In this document: in pieces, positions 54,950 to 64,000 of the stretch
How the letters are laid out: the number at the start of each line of letters is the position of its first letter
How positions within the stretch are numbered: the stretch's first letter is position 1
Assembly (NCBI RefSeq): GCF_013359775.1
Contig: NZ_JABMCI010000056.1
Coordinates: 118,003 to 182,002 of the forward strand
DNA from: Cellulomonas humilata
GTDB taxonomy: Bacteria; Actinomycetota; Actinomycetes; Actinomycetales; Cellulomonadaceae
DNA: 64,000 bases
Direction: 5' to 3'
Translations under genes and position numbers: made by a program
Notes under the pieces: generated by a model
The model's input: the letters and a program-made list of their open reading frames with translations, nothing else
The model's database searches: none
What the model was told of the DNA's origin: nothing

Positions 54950-56449
54950 TCAGATGCCGAGCGCGGACTTGATCGGGCCGATGAGGAAGTAGGCGACGAA
55001 CATCGCCGACGCCAGCCACATGAACGGGTGGATCTCCCGCACCTTGCCGACGGCCAGCTTGATCACGACGAACGTGATGATGCCCGCGCCGATGCCCGCG
55101 GTGATCGAGTACGAGAACGGCATGATGATGATCGTGAGGAACGCCGGGATGGCGACCTCCCAGTTGCGCCAGTTGATGCCGGCGATCTGGGTGACCATGA
55201 GGAAGCCGACGACGACGAGCGCCGGGGTGGCCGCCTCGAACGGGACCAGCGACACCAGGGGCGCCAGGAACGTGGCCAGCAGGAACGCGATGCCGGTGAC
55301 GACCGCCGCGAGCCCGGTCCGAGCACCGTCGCCGACGCCGGACGCGGACTCGATGTAGCTGGTGTTGGACGAGACGCTGCCCGCACCACCGGCCGCCGCG
55401 GCGATCGAGTCGACGATGAGGATCTGCTTGGTCTTGGGCGGGTTGCCGTCCTTGTCCAGCAGACCGGCCTCGCCACCGACGGCGACCATGGTGCCCATCG
55501 TGTCGAAGAAGTCGGCCAGCAGCAGCGAGAACACCAGCAGGATGACCGCGACCAGGCCGATGGACTCGATGGAGCCGAACAGCGAGAACTGGCCGACCAG
55601 CGAGAAGTCGGGCGCCGCGATGATGCCGCCCGCGGGCCAGGTCGGGACCCCGAGCGACCAGCCGGCCGGGTTCACCACGGCACCGGTCTCGTCGGTCTTG
55701 CTCCCGATGTTGCCGATCAGCTCGATGACGAACGCGAGCACGCTCGCCGAGACGATCGCGATGAGGATGGCGCCGCGCACCTTGCGGACCATGAGGATGA
55801 TGGCGAGCAGCAGCCCGAACACGAACACGAGCAGCGGCCAGCTGCCCAGCGAGCCGCCGATGCCGAGCTCCACGGGCACCGCCATGCTGGCGGGGATCCG
55901 CACGAAGCCGGCGTCGACCAGGCCGATGAAGGCGATGAACAGGCCGATGCCGACGCTGATGGCGGTCTTGAGCTCGAGCGGGACCGCGCGGAACACGGCC
56001 TCGCGGAAACCGGTGAGCACCAGGACCAGGATGATCAGGCCCTCGAGGACCACCAGGCCCATCGCGTCCTGCCAGGACATGCCCGGCAGCGAGGCGATGG
56101 AGTAGGCGACGACGGCGTTCAGGCCGAGACCGGCCGCGAGCGCCAGGGGGAAGTTGGCGACGACCCCCATGAGGATCGACATCACGCCGGCGACCAGCGC
56201 GGTGGTGGCCGCGACGGCTGCGAGGTTGGGCACGTCGCCGCCGCCGAGGAACTGACCGTCCCCGGACTGGACCGTGCCGATGATCAACGGGTTGAGCACG
56301 ATGATGTAGCACATCGTGAAGAAGGTGACGAGACCACCACGGATCTCGGTACCGATGGTCGAGCCGCGCTCGGTGATCTTGAAGTAGCGGTCGACGGGGT
56401 TCGTCGGGGGCGCAGGACGCTCTGTCTGCGTGGAGGGGGTCGAAGACAT
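54950..56449 (-). CDS. AzgA-type purine permease (NCS2 family)
   Basis: A 499-aa permease for hypoxanthine, guanine or adenine, with 12-14 membrane segments. Seen: FKITERGSTIGTEIRGGLVTF at the start, FTMCYIIVLNPLII, NFPLALAAGLGLNAVVAYS, and the substrate-site FFDTMGTMVAVGGEAGLL and TSYIESASGVGDGARTGL. The N-terminal ERGSTIGTEIRGG motif separates this AzgA/PbuG group from uracil permeases. No purine riboswitch is visible in the 42-bp leader. Confidence 0.9.
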   Translation of the reverse strand: MSSTPSTQTERPAPPTNPVDRYFKITERGSTIGTEIRGGLVTFFTMCYIIVLNPLIIGTVQSGDGQFLGGGDVPNLAAVAATTALVAGVMSILMGVVANFPLALAAGLGLNAVVAYSIASLPGMSWQDAMGLVVLEGLIILVLVLTGFREAVFRAVPLELKTAISVGIGLFIAFIGLVDAGFVRIPASMAVPVELGIGGSLGSWPLLVFVFGLLLAIILMVRKVRGAILIAIVSASVLAFVIELIGNIGSKTDETGAVVNPAGWSLGVPTWPAGGIIAAPDFSLVGQFSLFGSIESIGLVAVILLVFSLLLADFFDTMGTMVAVGGEAGLLDKDGNPPKTKQILIVDSIAAAAGGAGSVSSNTSYIESASGVGDGARTGLAAVVTGIAFLLATFLAPLVSLVPFEAATPALVVVGFLMVTQIAGINWRNWEVAIPAFLTIIIMPFSYSITAGIGAGIITFVVIKLAVGKVREIHPFMWLASAMFVAYFLIGPIKSALGI

Positions 56450-56491
56450 GCGCGCAGTGTGGCAGAACTGTGTGACCCGGATGTTGCGAAC

Positions 56492-57244
56492 TCAGCCCAG
56501 GAACACCTGCGCGCAGAGCTGACCCTTCGGACTCGCCGTACAGGCCACGCCGATCTGGGTGTACGTGGGGTTGAGGATGTTCGCGCGGTGCCCCTCAGAC
56601 CCCATCCAGCCCGCGACGACCGCCAGCGGCGTCGGGTAGCCGAGGGCCAGGTTCTCCCCCACCGCACGCGCGGCGCACGCCTCGAGGACGGGCTCCAGCG
56701 GGTCGTGCTCGAAACGGTCCTCGGCCACGAGCAGGGCGGTGCGCGTCTCGGCCTGCTGCGTCCCGCACGCCGAGACGGCCAGGGGCGCCAGGCCGGCCTT
56801 GGTGCGCTCGGCATTGGTGCGGGTGACGATCTCGTCGCTCACGGTGGGGGCAGGAGGCGCAGCCGGCGCGGCGGGCGCGGCCGGGGCCGCGGGTTCGGCG
56901 GTCTGCGCGGGGTCGGCCGTCGCCGCGGGCTGGGCCGGGGCAGACGGCGACGTCGCAGCCGGTGGTGGTGTGGTCGGCGCGGTCGTCGTCGGCTCCGTGC
57001 TGACCGGCGCCCGGGCGCCCGAGCGGGCGGCCGCGTCGTCGTCCCGCATCGTCACGAGTGCCGCGAAGTCGCCCGGCACCCCAGGGTCCGGGGCCGAGGT
57101 CAGGGCGATGGGCGTGGTCACCAGCGCGAGCGTGCTCAGCAGGACCAGCGCCGACCTGCGAGGCCAGCGGTGGGCACTCGTCGAGCGTTGCCGCAGGTCG
57201 CGGCGGTGCCAGCGCTCACGCGGGACCGGCGTGAAGGGATGCAC
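56492..57244 (-). CDS. Secreted CAP-domain protein
   Basis: A 250-aa protein. Signal-anchor region RSALVLLSTLALVTTPIAL after a basic N-terminus; a Pro/Ala/Thr-rich linker (about residues 75-135); a C-terminal CAP domain with VTRTNAERTKAGLAPLAVS, RFEHDPLEPVLEACA, GENLALGYPTPLAVVAGWMGS and GHRANILNPTYTQIGVAC. Very similar in the domain to the protein at 36313, with the same cysteine placement. It is one of three CAP proteins here. Confidence 0.85.
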   Translation of the reverse strand: MHPFTPVPRERWHRRDLRQRSTSAHRWPRRSALVLLSTLALVTTPIALTSAPDPGVPGDFAALVTMRDDDAAARSGARAPVSTEPTTTAPTTPPPAATSPSAPAQPAATADPAQTAEPAAPAAPAAPAAPPAPTVSDEIVTRTNAERTKAGLAPLAVSACGTQQAETRTALLVAEDRFEHDPLEPVLEACAARAVGENLALGYPTPLAVVAGWMGSEGHRANILNPTYTQIGVACTASPKGQLCAQVFLG

Positions 57245-57295
57245 CCGAGGGACGTTATCGGCTTCCGGACAGAACGGACAGTCCGGGACCGGTGC

Positions 57296-57784
57296 TCACA
57301 GGACCAGGAGGGAGAACCTGCCCGCTCCGTAGCCGGCCACCTCGACGTCCAGGTCGGTGCGGCGCACGTACGCGAGCACCCACGTGGCGACGTCGGCCGG
57401 CACCGGGTGACGGGGCTCGTAGAGCACGTCGAGGCGGACGTGGGGCGCTCCCTCGGTGTTGAACAGGGACGCCATCACGTTGAGCACCTCGCCGGCGTTC
57501 TCCGACAGGGCGGGCGGCAGGACACCCTCGGTGACGGCGTCGGCCGCCACCCGCACCGGCACCAGGCCGAGCGCCGCGCCGACGTACGCCGCGAGCGGCA
57601 GGTCCAGCAGGACGATCGCGGACAGGGCGTGCCGGTTGTCCACGAAGACGCCCACCAGGGTGCCGTCGCCGTCCTTGGGGTCGAGCATCGCGCCGCCGGT
57701 GGTCACCTGGACGTCGCGGCCGATGAGCCCCTCGACCAGCTCGCGGACGTCCTTCGCGGACGGGAGCGGCGTCTGCGCGCTCAT
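57296..57784 (-). CDS. CheX-like chemotaxis protein
   Basis: A 162-aa protein of the CheC/CheX/FliY fold. The segment LSENAGEVLNVMASLFN near residue 95 has the E-X2-N type signature of CheY-P phosphatases. The start overlaps the response-regulator stop by 4 bases, making it last in the chemosensory operon. Whether it is an active phosphatase is open; the second paralogue at 58140 has a fuller motif. Confidence 0.7.
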   Translation of the reverse strand: MSAQTPLPSAKDVRELVEGLIGRDVQVTTGGAMLDPKDGDGTLVGVFVDNRHALSAIVLLDLPLAAYVGAALGLVPVRVAADAVTEGVLPPALSENAGEVLNVMASLFNTEGAPHVRLDVLYEPRHPVPADVATWVLAYVRRTDLDVEVAGYGAGRFSLLVL

Positions 57785-58143
57785 GCCAGCACCGGGTCGA
57801 TGACCTCGCGGAACGCCTCGGGCGTGAACGGCTTGGCGATGAGGAACAGGGCGCCGGCGGCCTCCGCCTGCGCGCGCATCTCCGGCGACCCCTCGGAGGT
57901 GACGAAGCCGAACGGCGTCGCGAACCCCTCGGCGCGCAGGCTGCGCAGCAGGTCGATGCCGTTCAGGTTCGGCATGTTCCAGTCCGACAGGACGACGTCG
58001 GGCTCGTCGGCCCGGATGGCCTCCAGCGCCTCGGCGCCGTCGGCCGCCTCGCGGACGTCCCAGTCGTAGCCGGCCTGACGCAGGGTGCGGATGACGATCT
58101 GCCGCATCACGCGGCTGTCGTCGGTGACGAGGACTCGGATCAT
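57781..58143 (-). CDS. CheY-like response regulator
   Basis: A 120-aa single receiver domain. The acidic pocket DDS is at residues 8-10, the phosphorylated aspartate at D54 (VLSDWNMPNLNGIDLL), the conserved Thr/Ser in FVTSEG and the lysine in LIAKPFTPE. No output domain. It overlaps the CheX-like genes on both sides by 4 bases. One of two stand-alone receivers in the operon. Confidence 0.88.
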   Translation of the reverse strand: MIRVLVTDDSRVMRQIVIRTLRQAGYDWDVREAADGAEALEAIRADEPDVVLSDWNMPNLNGIDLLRSLRAEGFATPFGFVTSEGSPEMRAQAEAAGALFLIAKPFTPEAFREVIDPVLA

Positions 58144-58625
58144 GAGAGGCGGGTTCCTTCCGGGAGAGCGGGCTGGGCGAACGCCCACACGGCGACGACC
58201 AACGGGCGGCCGCGCCAGGACAGCGGGAGCTCCTGCACGAGCCGGGCGCCGGGCACGGCCGGGGCGCTGGGGGCCACCTGCGGCAGGCCGAGGCTGCCCT
58301 GGAGCGGCAGGAGCGACTTCACGTTGCCGCCGACGACGTTGGCCACCTCGCCGAACGCGTCGACCAGGTCGAGCGACGTGACCACCTCGCCGTCGGGCAG
58401 GCTCAGGAGGGCGCGCGTGAGGTCGTTCGCCGTCGCGCCGGACGTCCTCAGCTCCGCGCGGCCGGGCCACGGGCCGTGCAGGTCCACCCACGCGACCACG
58501 GCGTCCTCGATCACCGGCAGCTCGCCGGGCCACGGCTGGAGCAGGCCCTCGTCGCCGTCGACCATGGCGGCGAAGACCTCCTGCGCGATGGCGAGGACCT
58601 GGTCGTGCTCGACGACGGTGCTCAT
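58140..58625 (-). CDS. CheX-like phosphatase
   Basis: A 161-aa protein with the CheX signature DAFGEVANVVGGNVKSLL near residue 90, in which the Glu and Asn of the E-X2-N motif are present. CheX dephosphorylates CheY-P. The C-terminal strand LSWRGRPLVVAVWAF completes the fold. It overlaps both neighbouring receivers by 4 bases. Confidence 0.78.
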   Translation of the reverse strand: MSTVVEHDQVLAIAQEVFAAMVDGDEGLLQPWPGELPVIEDAVVAWVDLHGPWPGRAELRTSGATANDLTRALLSLPDGEVVTSLDLVDAFGEVANVVGGNVKSLLPLQGSLGLPQVAPSAPAVPGARLVQELPLSWRGRPLVVAVWAFAQPALPEGTRLS

Positions 58626-59005
58626 GCGTGCTCCTCGACCGCGACGAGCCCGAGCAGGTCGAGCTTCCCGCGGATGGCGTCGGGGGTGAACGGTTTGATC
58701 AGGTACTCGTGGGCGCCCGCGGCGAGCGCGCGCACGATCTGGCCCTGCTCGCTCTCGGTGGTCACCATCATCAGCGTGATGCTGCGCCAGGCCGGGTTGG
58801 CGCGGACCTCGGAGACGAACGTGAGCCCGTCCATCACGGGCATGTTCCAGTCGATGCAGGCGAGCTCGACCTGGAGACCGTCCTCGAGCAGGTCGAGCGC
58901 CGCGCGGCCGTGCTCGGCCTCGTACGTCTCGAAGCCGAGGGGATGCAGGGCCCCGGACACGATGCGTCGCATCGTGCGCGAGTCGTCGATCACGAGCGCT
59001 CTCAT
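58622..59005 (-). CDS. cheY: CheY-like response regulator
   Basis: A 127-aa receiver domain. Acidic pair at DDS (residues 7-9), phosphoacceptor D52 (ACIDWNMPVMDGLTF), the conserved Thr in MMVTTESE and the lysine in YLIKPFTPD. It follows cheR with a 4-base overlap and precedes the CheX-like gene. Of the two receivers it is the better candidate for the motor-binding CheY, by order; that is inference. Confidence 0.88.
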   Translation of the reverse strand: MRALVIDDSRTMRRIVSGALHPLGFETYEAEHGRAALDLLEDGLQVELACIDWNMPVMDGLTFVSEVRANPAWRSITLMMVTTESEQGQIVRALAAGAHEYLIKPFTPDAIRGKLDLLGLVAVEEHA

Positions 59006-59919
59006 CGTGGTGCTCCTCGGGTCAGCACAGGGGCGGGGACGGCGGGCGTGGGGGCGGACCACGTCGCGGTCCGGGGCTGCGGGATGGCGGGTGCGCCGGG
59101 CACCGGGCGGACGGGACGGTAGATCGAGCCGACGCCGGCCGGCATGCGCACCCAGTCGTCGTCGACCCCGATGGTGGTCTCGGCGGCACCTAGCAGCAGG
59201 GCGCCGTCCGGGCGCAGCACCTGGCGCAGCCGGCGCAGGATCGCGCGCTTGGTGGGCAGGTCGAAGTAGATGAGCACGTTGCGCAGGAACACCACGTCGA
59301 ACGGACCACCGGCGGGGGGCGCGTCGAGCAGGTTGTGCGGGCGGAACGTCACGTGCGTGCGGAGCTGCGGGGCGACCTCCCACCCGGCACCCGCTCGCGC
59401 GAAGTGCCGCACGAGCATCGGCGCCGGCAGGCCACGGTTGACCTCGAGCTGGCTGTAGTGGCCCGCCCGCGCGCGGGTGAGCACCTGCTCCGACAGGTCC
59501 GTCGCGAGGATGTCGAACGAGGCGCTCGACGGCAGGCAGTCGGCCAGCGTCATCGCGATCGAGTACGGCTCCTGGCCGGTGGAGCACGCGGCGGACCACA
59601 CCCGCAGGCGCGTGGCCGGCCCGCGGGTGGCGACCACCGCCGGCACGACCGTGGAGCGCAGCGCCCCGAACGGGGTGGAGTCGCGGAACCAGGACGTCTC
59701 GTTGGTGGTCAGCGCCTCGACCACGCGGACGAGGTCGGCCTCCCGGCCCCCGCCGCGGACGCGCATCACGTAGGCGTCGACGTCGACGATGCCCTCCTCG
59801 CGCGCCAGCGGCAGCAGCCGGCTCTCCACGAGGTACTCCTTGCCGGGCGCCAGCTGGATGGCGCTGCGCCGCCGCACCAGGTCGGCGACGAAGGAGAACG
59901 ACTCCGGGCTCAGGCCCAT
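59002..59919 (-). CDS. cheR: Chemoreceptor methyltransferase CheR
   Basis: A 305-aa SAM-dependent glutamate methyltransferase. An N-terminal helical domain (LVRRRSAIQLAPGKEYLVESRL) precedes the catalytic domain with the SAM site VWSAACSTGQEPYSIAM (about residues 98-114), ILATDLSEQVLTRARAG and VVFLRNVLIYFD. A Pro-rich tail of about 35 residues ends it. It overlaps cheB by 10 bases. Confidence 0.95.
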   Translation of the reverse strand: MGLSPESFSFVADLVRRRSAIQLAPGKEYLVESRLLPLAREEGIVDVDAYVMRVRGGGREADLVRVVEALTTNETSWFRDSTPFGALRSTVVPAVVATRGPATRLRVWSAACSTGQEPYSIAMTLADCLPSSASFDILATDLSEQVLTRARAGHYSQLEVNRGLPAPMLVRHFARAGAGWEVAPQLRTHVTFRPHNLLDAPPAGGPFDVVFLRNVLIYFDLPTKRAILRRLRQVLRPDGALLLGAAETTIGVDDDWVRMPAGVGSIYRPVRPVPGAPAIPQPRTATWSAPTPAVPAPVLTRGAPR

Positions 59920-61034
59920 CGGGTGCTCCTCTCGCCGGCGTGGGCCTCCGCGAGCACCCGTTCGATGGCGGGCGCCACCTCCGGCAGCGGGAGGATGCGG
60001 TGGGCGAAGCCCGCGGTCGCGACCGCGCCGGGCATCCCCCACACCACGCTCGTGGCCTCGTCCTGCACGAGCACCGTGCCGCCGGCACCGACCACGTCCT
60101 CGCAGCCGGTGCGGCCGTCGGCGCCCATGCCCGTGAGCACGACCGCGAGCAGGTCGCCGCCGAGCACCCGCACTGCGGAGCGGAACAGGACGTCGACCGA
60201 CGGGCGGCAGAAGTTCACGGGCGGTCCGTCGGTGAGCACGGTCCGCACGGTGTCGCCGCGGCGGTGCAGCTCGAGGTGGCGGTCGCCGGGGGCGACGTGC
60301 ACGGTGCCCGGACGCAGCTCGGTGCCGTCCTCGGCCTCCACCACGCGCGCGGGGCCGAGCCGGTCGAGCCGGGCGGCCAGCTGGCGGGTGAACACCGGGG
60401 GCATGTGCTGGACCACGAGCACCGGGACCGACGGCGGGACCGTCAGGGCGGCGACCAGCTTGGACAGCGCCTCCGGGCCGCCGGTCGACGAGCCGACGAC
60501 GACCGCGCGGACGGGGTGCGGACCCGGTTCCGGTCGGACCGTGACGCGCGTCCGTGCGGGCGTCGGCAGGGCCGCGAGCCGCGAGGGCGTCGCGGCCGTC
60601 GTGCCGAGCGGGCCCCGGCTGCGGGCGGGCCCGACCAGCGCCTTGATCTTCGGGATCAGGTTGTGCGCGACCTGCGCGAGCGACTCCTGGACGCTGCCGA
60701 CGTTGGCCGGCTTGGTCACGTAGTCCTGGGCGCCCGCGACGAGGGCGTCCAGGGTGGCGGACGCGCCCCGCTCGGTGAGCGTGGAGAACATGACGATCGG
60801 CATCCGGTACCCGGAGCGGCGCAGCGCGCGGACCGCCTCGATGCCGTCCATCTCCGGCATCTCGATGTCCATCGTCACCAGGTCGGGCGCCAGCTGGGCC
60901 ACCTTCGCCTGGGCCAGCTTCCCGTTGGCCGCGACCCCGACGACCTCGATCTCCGGGTCCCTCGACAACGCGTCGGTGACGAGTCGGCGGACGACGACCG
61001 AGTCGTCGACCACCAGCACGCGGATCCTCGTCAC
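59910..61034 (-). CDS. cheB: Chemoreceptor glutamate methylesterase CheB
   Basis: A 374-aa two-domain protein. An N-terminal receiver has DD at residues 10-11 and the phosphoacceptor D56 (VTMDIEMPEMDG). After a linker, the methylesterase domain has the catalytic Ser in VVGSSTGGPEAL, His in VVQHMPPVF and Asp in TGMGADG. GTG 61034 follows a strong AGGAGG. It demethylates and deamidates the chemoreceptors. Confidence 0.95.
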   Translation of the reverse strand: MTRIRVLVVDDSVVVRRLVTDALSRDPEIEVVGVAANGKLAQAKVAQLAPDLVTMDIEMPEMDGIEAVRALRRSGYRMPIVMFSTLTERGASATLDALVAGAQDYVTKPANVGSVQESLAQVAHNLIPKIKALVGPARSRGPLGTTAATPSRLAALPTPARTRVTVRPEPGPHPVRAVVVGSSTGGPEALSKLVAALTVPPSVPVLVVQHMPPVFTRQLAARLDRLGPARVVEAEDGTELRPGTVHVAPGDRHLELHRRGDTVRTVLTDGPPVNFCRPSVDVLFRSAVRVLGGDLLAVVLTGMGADGRTGCEDVVGAGGTVLVQDEATSVVWGMPGAVATAGFAHRILPLPEVAPAIERVLAEAHAGERSTRWA

Positions 61035-61109
61035 GGTTCCTCCTGGGTCGGTCACCGGGAATCCGGTGTCGTGCTGCCTATCGGCGCGGGCGGAGGGGTT
61101 GTGAGCGGG

Positions 61110-62714
61110 TCAGAAGGTGAAGGCGGACACCCGGTCGCGCAGGCGGTGCGACAGGATCGCGAGCTCGTCGACCTGCCCGCCGACCTCGTCGAGCACATCG
61201 CTGCTGCTCTGGGCCGCGGCGGCCACCCCCGTGATGTTCACGGCGATCTCCCCCGAGCCGGTCGCGGCCTCCGCCACGCCCCGTGACATCTCGTTCGTCG
61301 TCGCCGTCTGCTCCTCGACCGCGGACGCGATGGTCAGCTGGAAGTCGTTGATGGACGTGACGATGGCGCTGATCTCCGCGATCGCGGACACCGCCCCGGC
61401 GGTCTCCTGCTGGATGGCCTCGACCCGGCGCGCGATGTCCTCGGTGGCGCGGGCCGTCTCCGACGCGAGCTCCTTGACCTCCCCCGCGACGACCGCGAAC
61501 CCCTTGCCGGCCTCACCGGCGCGCGCGGCCTCGATGGTGGCGTTGAGCGCCAGGAGGTTGGTCTGCGCCGCGATGCTGGTGATGGTCTTGACCACGTTGC
61601 CGATCTGCTGGCTGGACTCCCCGAGCCGGGCGACCTGCTGGTTGGTGGCCTCGGCCACGCCGGTCGCCTTGTGCGCCACCTTGGCGGCCTCCGTGGCGTT
61701 CTGCGCGATCTCCCGGATGGAGGCGCCCATCTGCTCGGCGCCCGCCGCGACCGCCTGGACGTTGCGGCTGACCTGCTCGGCCGCCGCGGCGACCACCCCG
61801 GCCTGCGCGCTGGTCTCCTGCGCCGCGCCGGCCACACGGCCGTTGGACTGCGTGAGCTGCTCGGCGGAGGCTGCGACACCGGCCGCGGTCTCCACGACCC
61901 CCGCGAGCGTGGCCCGCAGGGACGTCTGGGCACGGGTGAGCGACGCAGCCATCCGACCGGTCTCGTCGCCCGACTCCACCGGGGAGGCCACGGTCAGGTC
62001 GCCGTCCGCCATGGCGTCGAGCGAGGCCTGCACGCCCCGGACGGCGCGGGTGATCCGGCGGGTGACCGCCGTGGCGAGCGCCCCGGACAGCAGGGCACCG
62101 AGCACGAACGCGACGGCGAGCACCACGATCGTCTGGTCCACCTCGGCCTGGCCGGCGACGAGGATCTCGTCGACCTGCGCGTCCACCTGGCCCTGCGCCA
62201 GCGCGAGGGGCCGGCCGGCGGCGTCGGGGTCCGCGGCCGCGCTGGCCCGGATCGCCGCGGCGAGGCCCGCCTGGTCGCCGGCCTGCACGAACGGCAGGAG
62301 CGTGGCGTCCCGGTAGGCGACCCAGGCCGCCCAGCGCTCGACGAAGTCGGCCCACTGCGCGGTCTCGGCCTGCGGGAACTCCTCGATCACGGCGATCTGC
62401 CGGGCGACGTCGCCGTCCACCCAGGCCGCCGACGTCAGCAGCTGGGTGCGGACCGCGGGGTCCGGCGCCTCGACCGCGCGGTGCACCAGCAGGTGGCTGC
62501 GGGCCTGCGCCGTGCGCAGCTCCGCCATCGCCGACTGGAGCCGGCCGGTCAGCGCGGACATGTCCTGGAGGTGCTCGCCCGCCCGGTAGAGCGCGACCGC
62601 GCCGGCGCCGCCGACCAGCCCGAACATGGTGCCCAGCACCACCAGGGCCGTCGCGATCTTGGCGCCGATGGGCCGGTCCCAGAACCAGCGGGCGCGCGTG
62701 CGGGTCGTCGTCAC
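61110..62714 (-). CDS. Methyl-accepting chemotaxis protein
   Basis: A 534-aa receptor. First membrane segment about residues 18-40 ([20 protein letters not shown]), a periplasmic-side four-helix ligand domain to about 190, second membrane segment ([20 protein letters not shown]), HAMP about 210-262, and the signalling domain, with the hairpin tip [20 protein letters not shown]. The C-terminus ends FTF without the pentapeptide that tethers CheR. GTG 62714 overlaps the lipoprotein stop by 4 bases. Confidence 0.95.
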   Translation of the reverse strand: MTTTRTRARWFWDRPIGAKIATALVVLGTMFGLVGGAGAVALYRAGEHLQDMSALTGRLQSAMAELRTAQARSHLLVHRAVEAPDPAVRTQLLTSAAWVDGDVARQIAVIEEFPQAETAQWADFVERWAAWVAYRDATLLPFVQAGDQAGLAAAIRASAAADPDAAGRPLALAQGQVDAQVDEILVAGQAEVDQTIVVLAVAFVLGALLSGALATAVTRRITRAVRGVQASLDAMADGDLTVASPVESGDETGRMAASLTRAQTSLRATLAGVVETAAGVAASAEQLTQSNGRVAGAAQETSAQAGVVAAAAEQVSRNVQAVAAGAEQMGASIREIAQNATEAAKVAHKATGVAEATNQQVARLGESSQQIGNVVKTITSIAAQTNLLALNATIEAARAGEAGKGFAVVAGEVKELASETARATEDIARRVEAIQQETAGAVSAIAEISAIVTSINDFQLTIASAVEEQTATTNEMSRGVAEAATGSGEIAVNITGVAAAAQSSSDVLDEVGGQVDELAILSHRLRDRVSAFTF

Positions 62715-63838
62715 TTCGATCCTCCAGCGGGCGGGGTGCCCAGCTCGTCCTGCGCGTAGTAGCCGCCGTCCACGAGGACCTCGCGGTAGTTGTCGAGCGT
62801 GACCAGCTGCGGGGCCAGCAGGTAGGACGGGACCACCCGCACGCCGTTGTCGTACGAGGTGGTGTCGTTCACCTCGGGCTCGTCGCCGGCCAGCAGGTCG
62901 CGCACCATCTGCACGGCCACCTCGGCCAGCTGCTGCGTGTCCTTGTACACGGTCGAGTACTGCTCGCCCGCGACGATCGAGCGCACCGACGCCAGCTCGG
63001 CGTCCTGACCTGGGACCACCGGCAGCGCCGGCCCGTCCCCGCCGTAGCCGAGGCCCGAGCGGGCCGCGTCCAGGAGGGCGATCGCGATGCCGTCGTTGGG
63101 GGCGAGGATCCCGTCCAGGTGCAGGCCGGCCAGGTACGGACCGGTCAGCGTCTGGAGGCGCGCCGCCGCGGTCTCGCCCTTCCAGCCGGGCGTCCCCACG
63201 ACGGCGAAGTCGGTCTGGCCCGAGGGCACGACCAGCACGCCGGAGTCGAGGTACGGCTGGAGCACCGACATGGCGCCCTGGTAGAACACCGTGGCGTTGT
63301 TGTCGTCCGGCGAGCCGGCGAAGATCTCCACCGCCCACGGACCGGGGGCGGACGTCCGGGCACCCGACGCGTCGATCGCGCCGAGGCCGGTGAGCAGGGC
63401 GTTCGCCTGCAGGACGCCGACGCTCCAGTTGTCGAACGAGGCGTAGTAGCCGACGTCGGGGCTGTCCCGGATGAGCCGGTCGTAGGACAGGATCGCGATC
63501 CCGGCCGTCGCCGCCTGGGACAGCACGGCGCGGAGCTTGCTGCCGTCGACGGCACCGACCACCAGCGCGTCCGCCCCGGCGTCGATCATCGCGGTGATCT
63601 GCGCGATCTGGGTGTCGACGTCGTCGTCGGCGTACTCGAGGTCGACGTCGTAGCCGAGCGACGTGAACTGCGCCTCCAGGTTCTCGCCGTCACCGATCCA
63701 GCGCTCCTGCACGGTGGTCGGCATCGCGACGCCGACCAGCTGCGTGTCGTCGTCCGCGCTGCCCGGTCCCGCGCAGCCCGCGGCGAGGAGGCCGACGGCC
63801 ACCAGCACGGCCGCCGTGCGCATCGTCCGCGCGCCCAT
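62711..63838 (-). CDS. Sugar-type substrate-binding lipoprotein
   Basis: A 375-aa exported lipoprotein with the lipobox LLAAGC (C22) and a periplasmic-binding-protein type 1 fold resembling xylose/ribose-binding proteins: [41 protein letters not shown] and [20 protein letters not shown]. No permease or ATPase gene is adjacent; instead it lies between two chemoreceptor genes, overlapping both (TGATG and GTGA), so it probably presents ligand to a receptor. ATG 63838 is preferred for that coupling. Confidence 0.88.
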   Translation of the reverse strand: MGARTMRTAAVLVAVGLLAAGCAGPGSADDDTQLVGVAMPTTVQERWIGDGENLEAQFTSLGYDVDLEYADDDVDTQIAQITAMIDAGADALVVGAVDGSKLRAVLSQAATAGIAILSYDRLIRDSPDVGYYASFDNWSVGVLQANALLTGLGAIDASGARTSAPGPWAVEIFAGSPDDNNATVFYQGAMSVLQPYLDSGVLVVPSGQTDFAVVGTPGWKGETAAARLQTLTGPYLAGLHLDGILAPNDGIAIALLDAARSGLGYGGDGPALPVVPGQDAELASVRSIVAGEQYSTVYKDTQQLAEVAVQMVRDLLAGDEPEVNDTTSYDNGVRVVPSYLLAPQLVTLDNYREVLVDGGYYAQDELGTPPAGGSK

Positions 63839-64000
63839 CAGAACGTGAACGCCGAGACGCGGGTGCGCAGGTCGGTGGACAGGCGGGCGAGCTCGCCCAC
63901 GGCCTGACCCATCTGACCGAGCACCTCCGAGGACGACGCCGCCGACGAGGCGACCCCGCCGATGTTCACCGCGATCTCCCCCGACCCCGTCGCCGCCTCC
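63838..64000 (-). CDS. Methyl-accepting chemotaxis protein, C-terminal end (runs off window)
   Basis: The last 53 codons of a second chemoreceptor, nearly the same as the end of the receptor at 61110: [20 protein letters not shown] and LRTRVSAFTF. The stop overlaps the lipoprotein ATG. Ligand domain unknown because it lies outside the window. Confidence 0.92.
   Translation of the reverse strand, partial: EAATGSGEIAVNIGGVASSAASSSEVLGQMGQAVGELARLSTDLRTRVSAFTF

Noticed and set aside
54938..58069. 1043-codon open frame on the plus strand
   Set aside because: It is antisense to the purine permease, CAP and chemotaxis genes, has Asp/Arg/His-rich low-complexity composition and no domain; typical third-position GC artefact.

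Overview
This 64 kb window is high-GC actinobacterial DNA. Gene content fits a motile member of the Micrococcales, probably Cellulomonas or a close relative: a che gene set, sortase-type surface proteins, a cyclic di-AMP riboswitch ahead of an NlpC/P60 gene, and DUF4012 and CAP-domain proteins. The genus is an inference; no rRNA gene is present.

Region 1 (1-15.4 kb) is an integrated mobilizable element inside chromosomal DNA. A NuoF/HoxF-type flavoprotein fragment lies at the extreme left. An identical 18-bp core occurs at 466-483 and again inside the anticodon arm of tRNA-Arg(CCT) at 15346-15363. A matching 23-bp arm-type repeat lies inside each end. Between the cores are a MobF relaxase, an excisionase-like HTH protein, a tyrosine recombinase, an 868-aa protein with a nuclease-like motif, and small cargo genes. 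Relics of a second relaxase and a second integrase point to accretion or duplication. Inside this element sits a 3.5-kb IS21-family transposon (1118-4628) flanked by a 5-bp target duplication. It splits one gene into two halves and carries two non-transposition genes (a DUF4291 protein and an unknown) besides istA and istB.

Region 2 (15.4-30 kb) is ordinary chromosome: an MFS transporter, OsmC, an aldo/keto reductase, a dimethylargininase-ornithine transaminase pair near an Lrp/AsnC regulator, a universal stress protein, an HNH nuclease, the riboswitch-controlled NlpC/P60 hydrolase, a DtxR/IdeR-type regulator and SerC.

Region 3 (30-55 kb) is a cell-surface glycan locus. The core (36.8-51.3 kb) is a Wzx/Wzy-type exopolysaccharide cluster: UDP-glucose dehydrogenase, epimerase, pyruvyl transferase, flippase, polymerase, hexapeptide acyltransferase, two glycosyltransferases, the priming sugar transferase, a divergent Wzz/BY-kinase, and further on a low-molecular-weight phosphatase. 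It is bracketed by two copies of the same module: a DUF4012 protein followed by a small protein with a sortase-like tail.

Region 4 (55-64 kb) holds a purine permease, a CAP-domain protein and a tightly overlapping chemosensory operon on the minus strand: MCP - substrate-binding lipoprotein - MCP - CheB - CheR - CheY - CheX-like - response regulator - CheX-like. CheA and CheW are not in the window.
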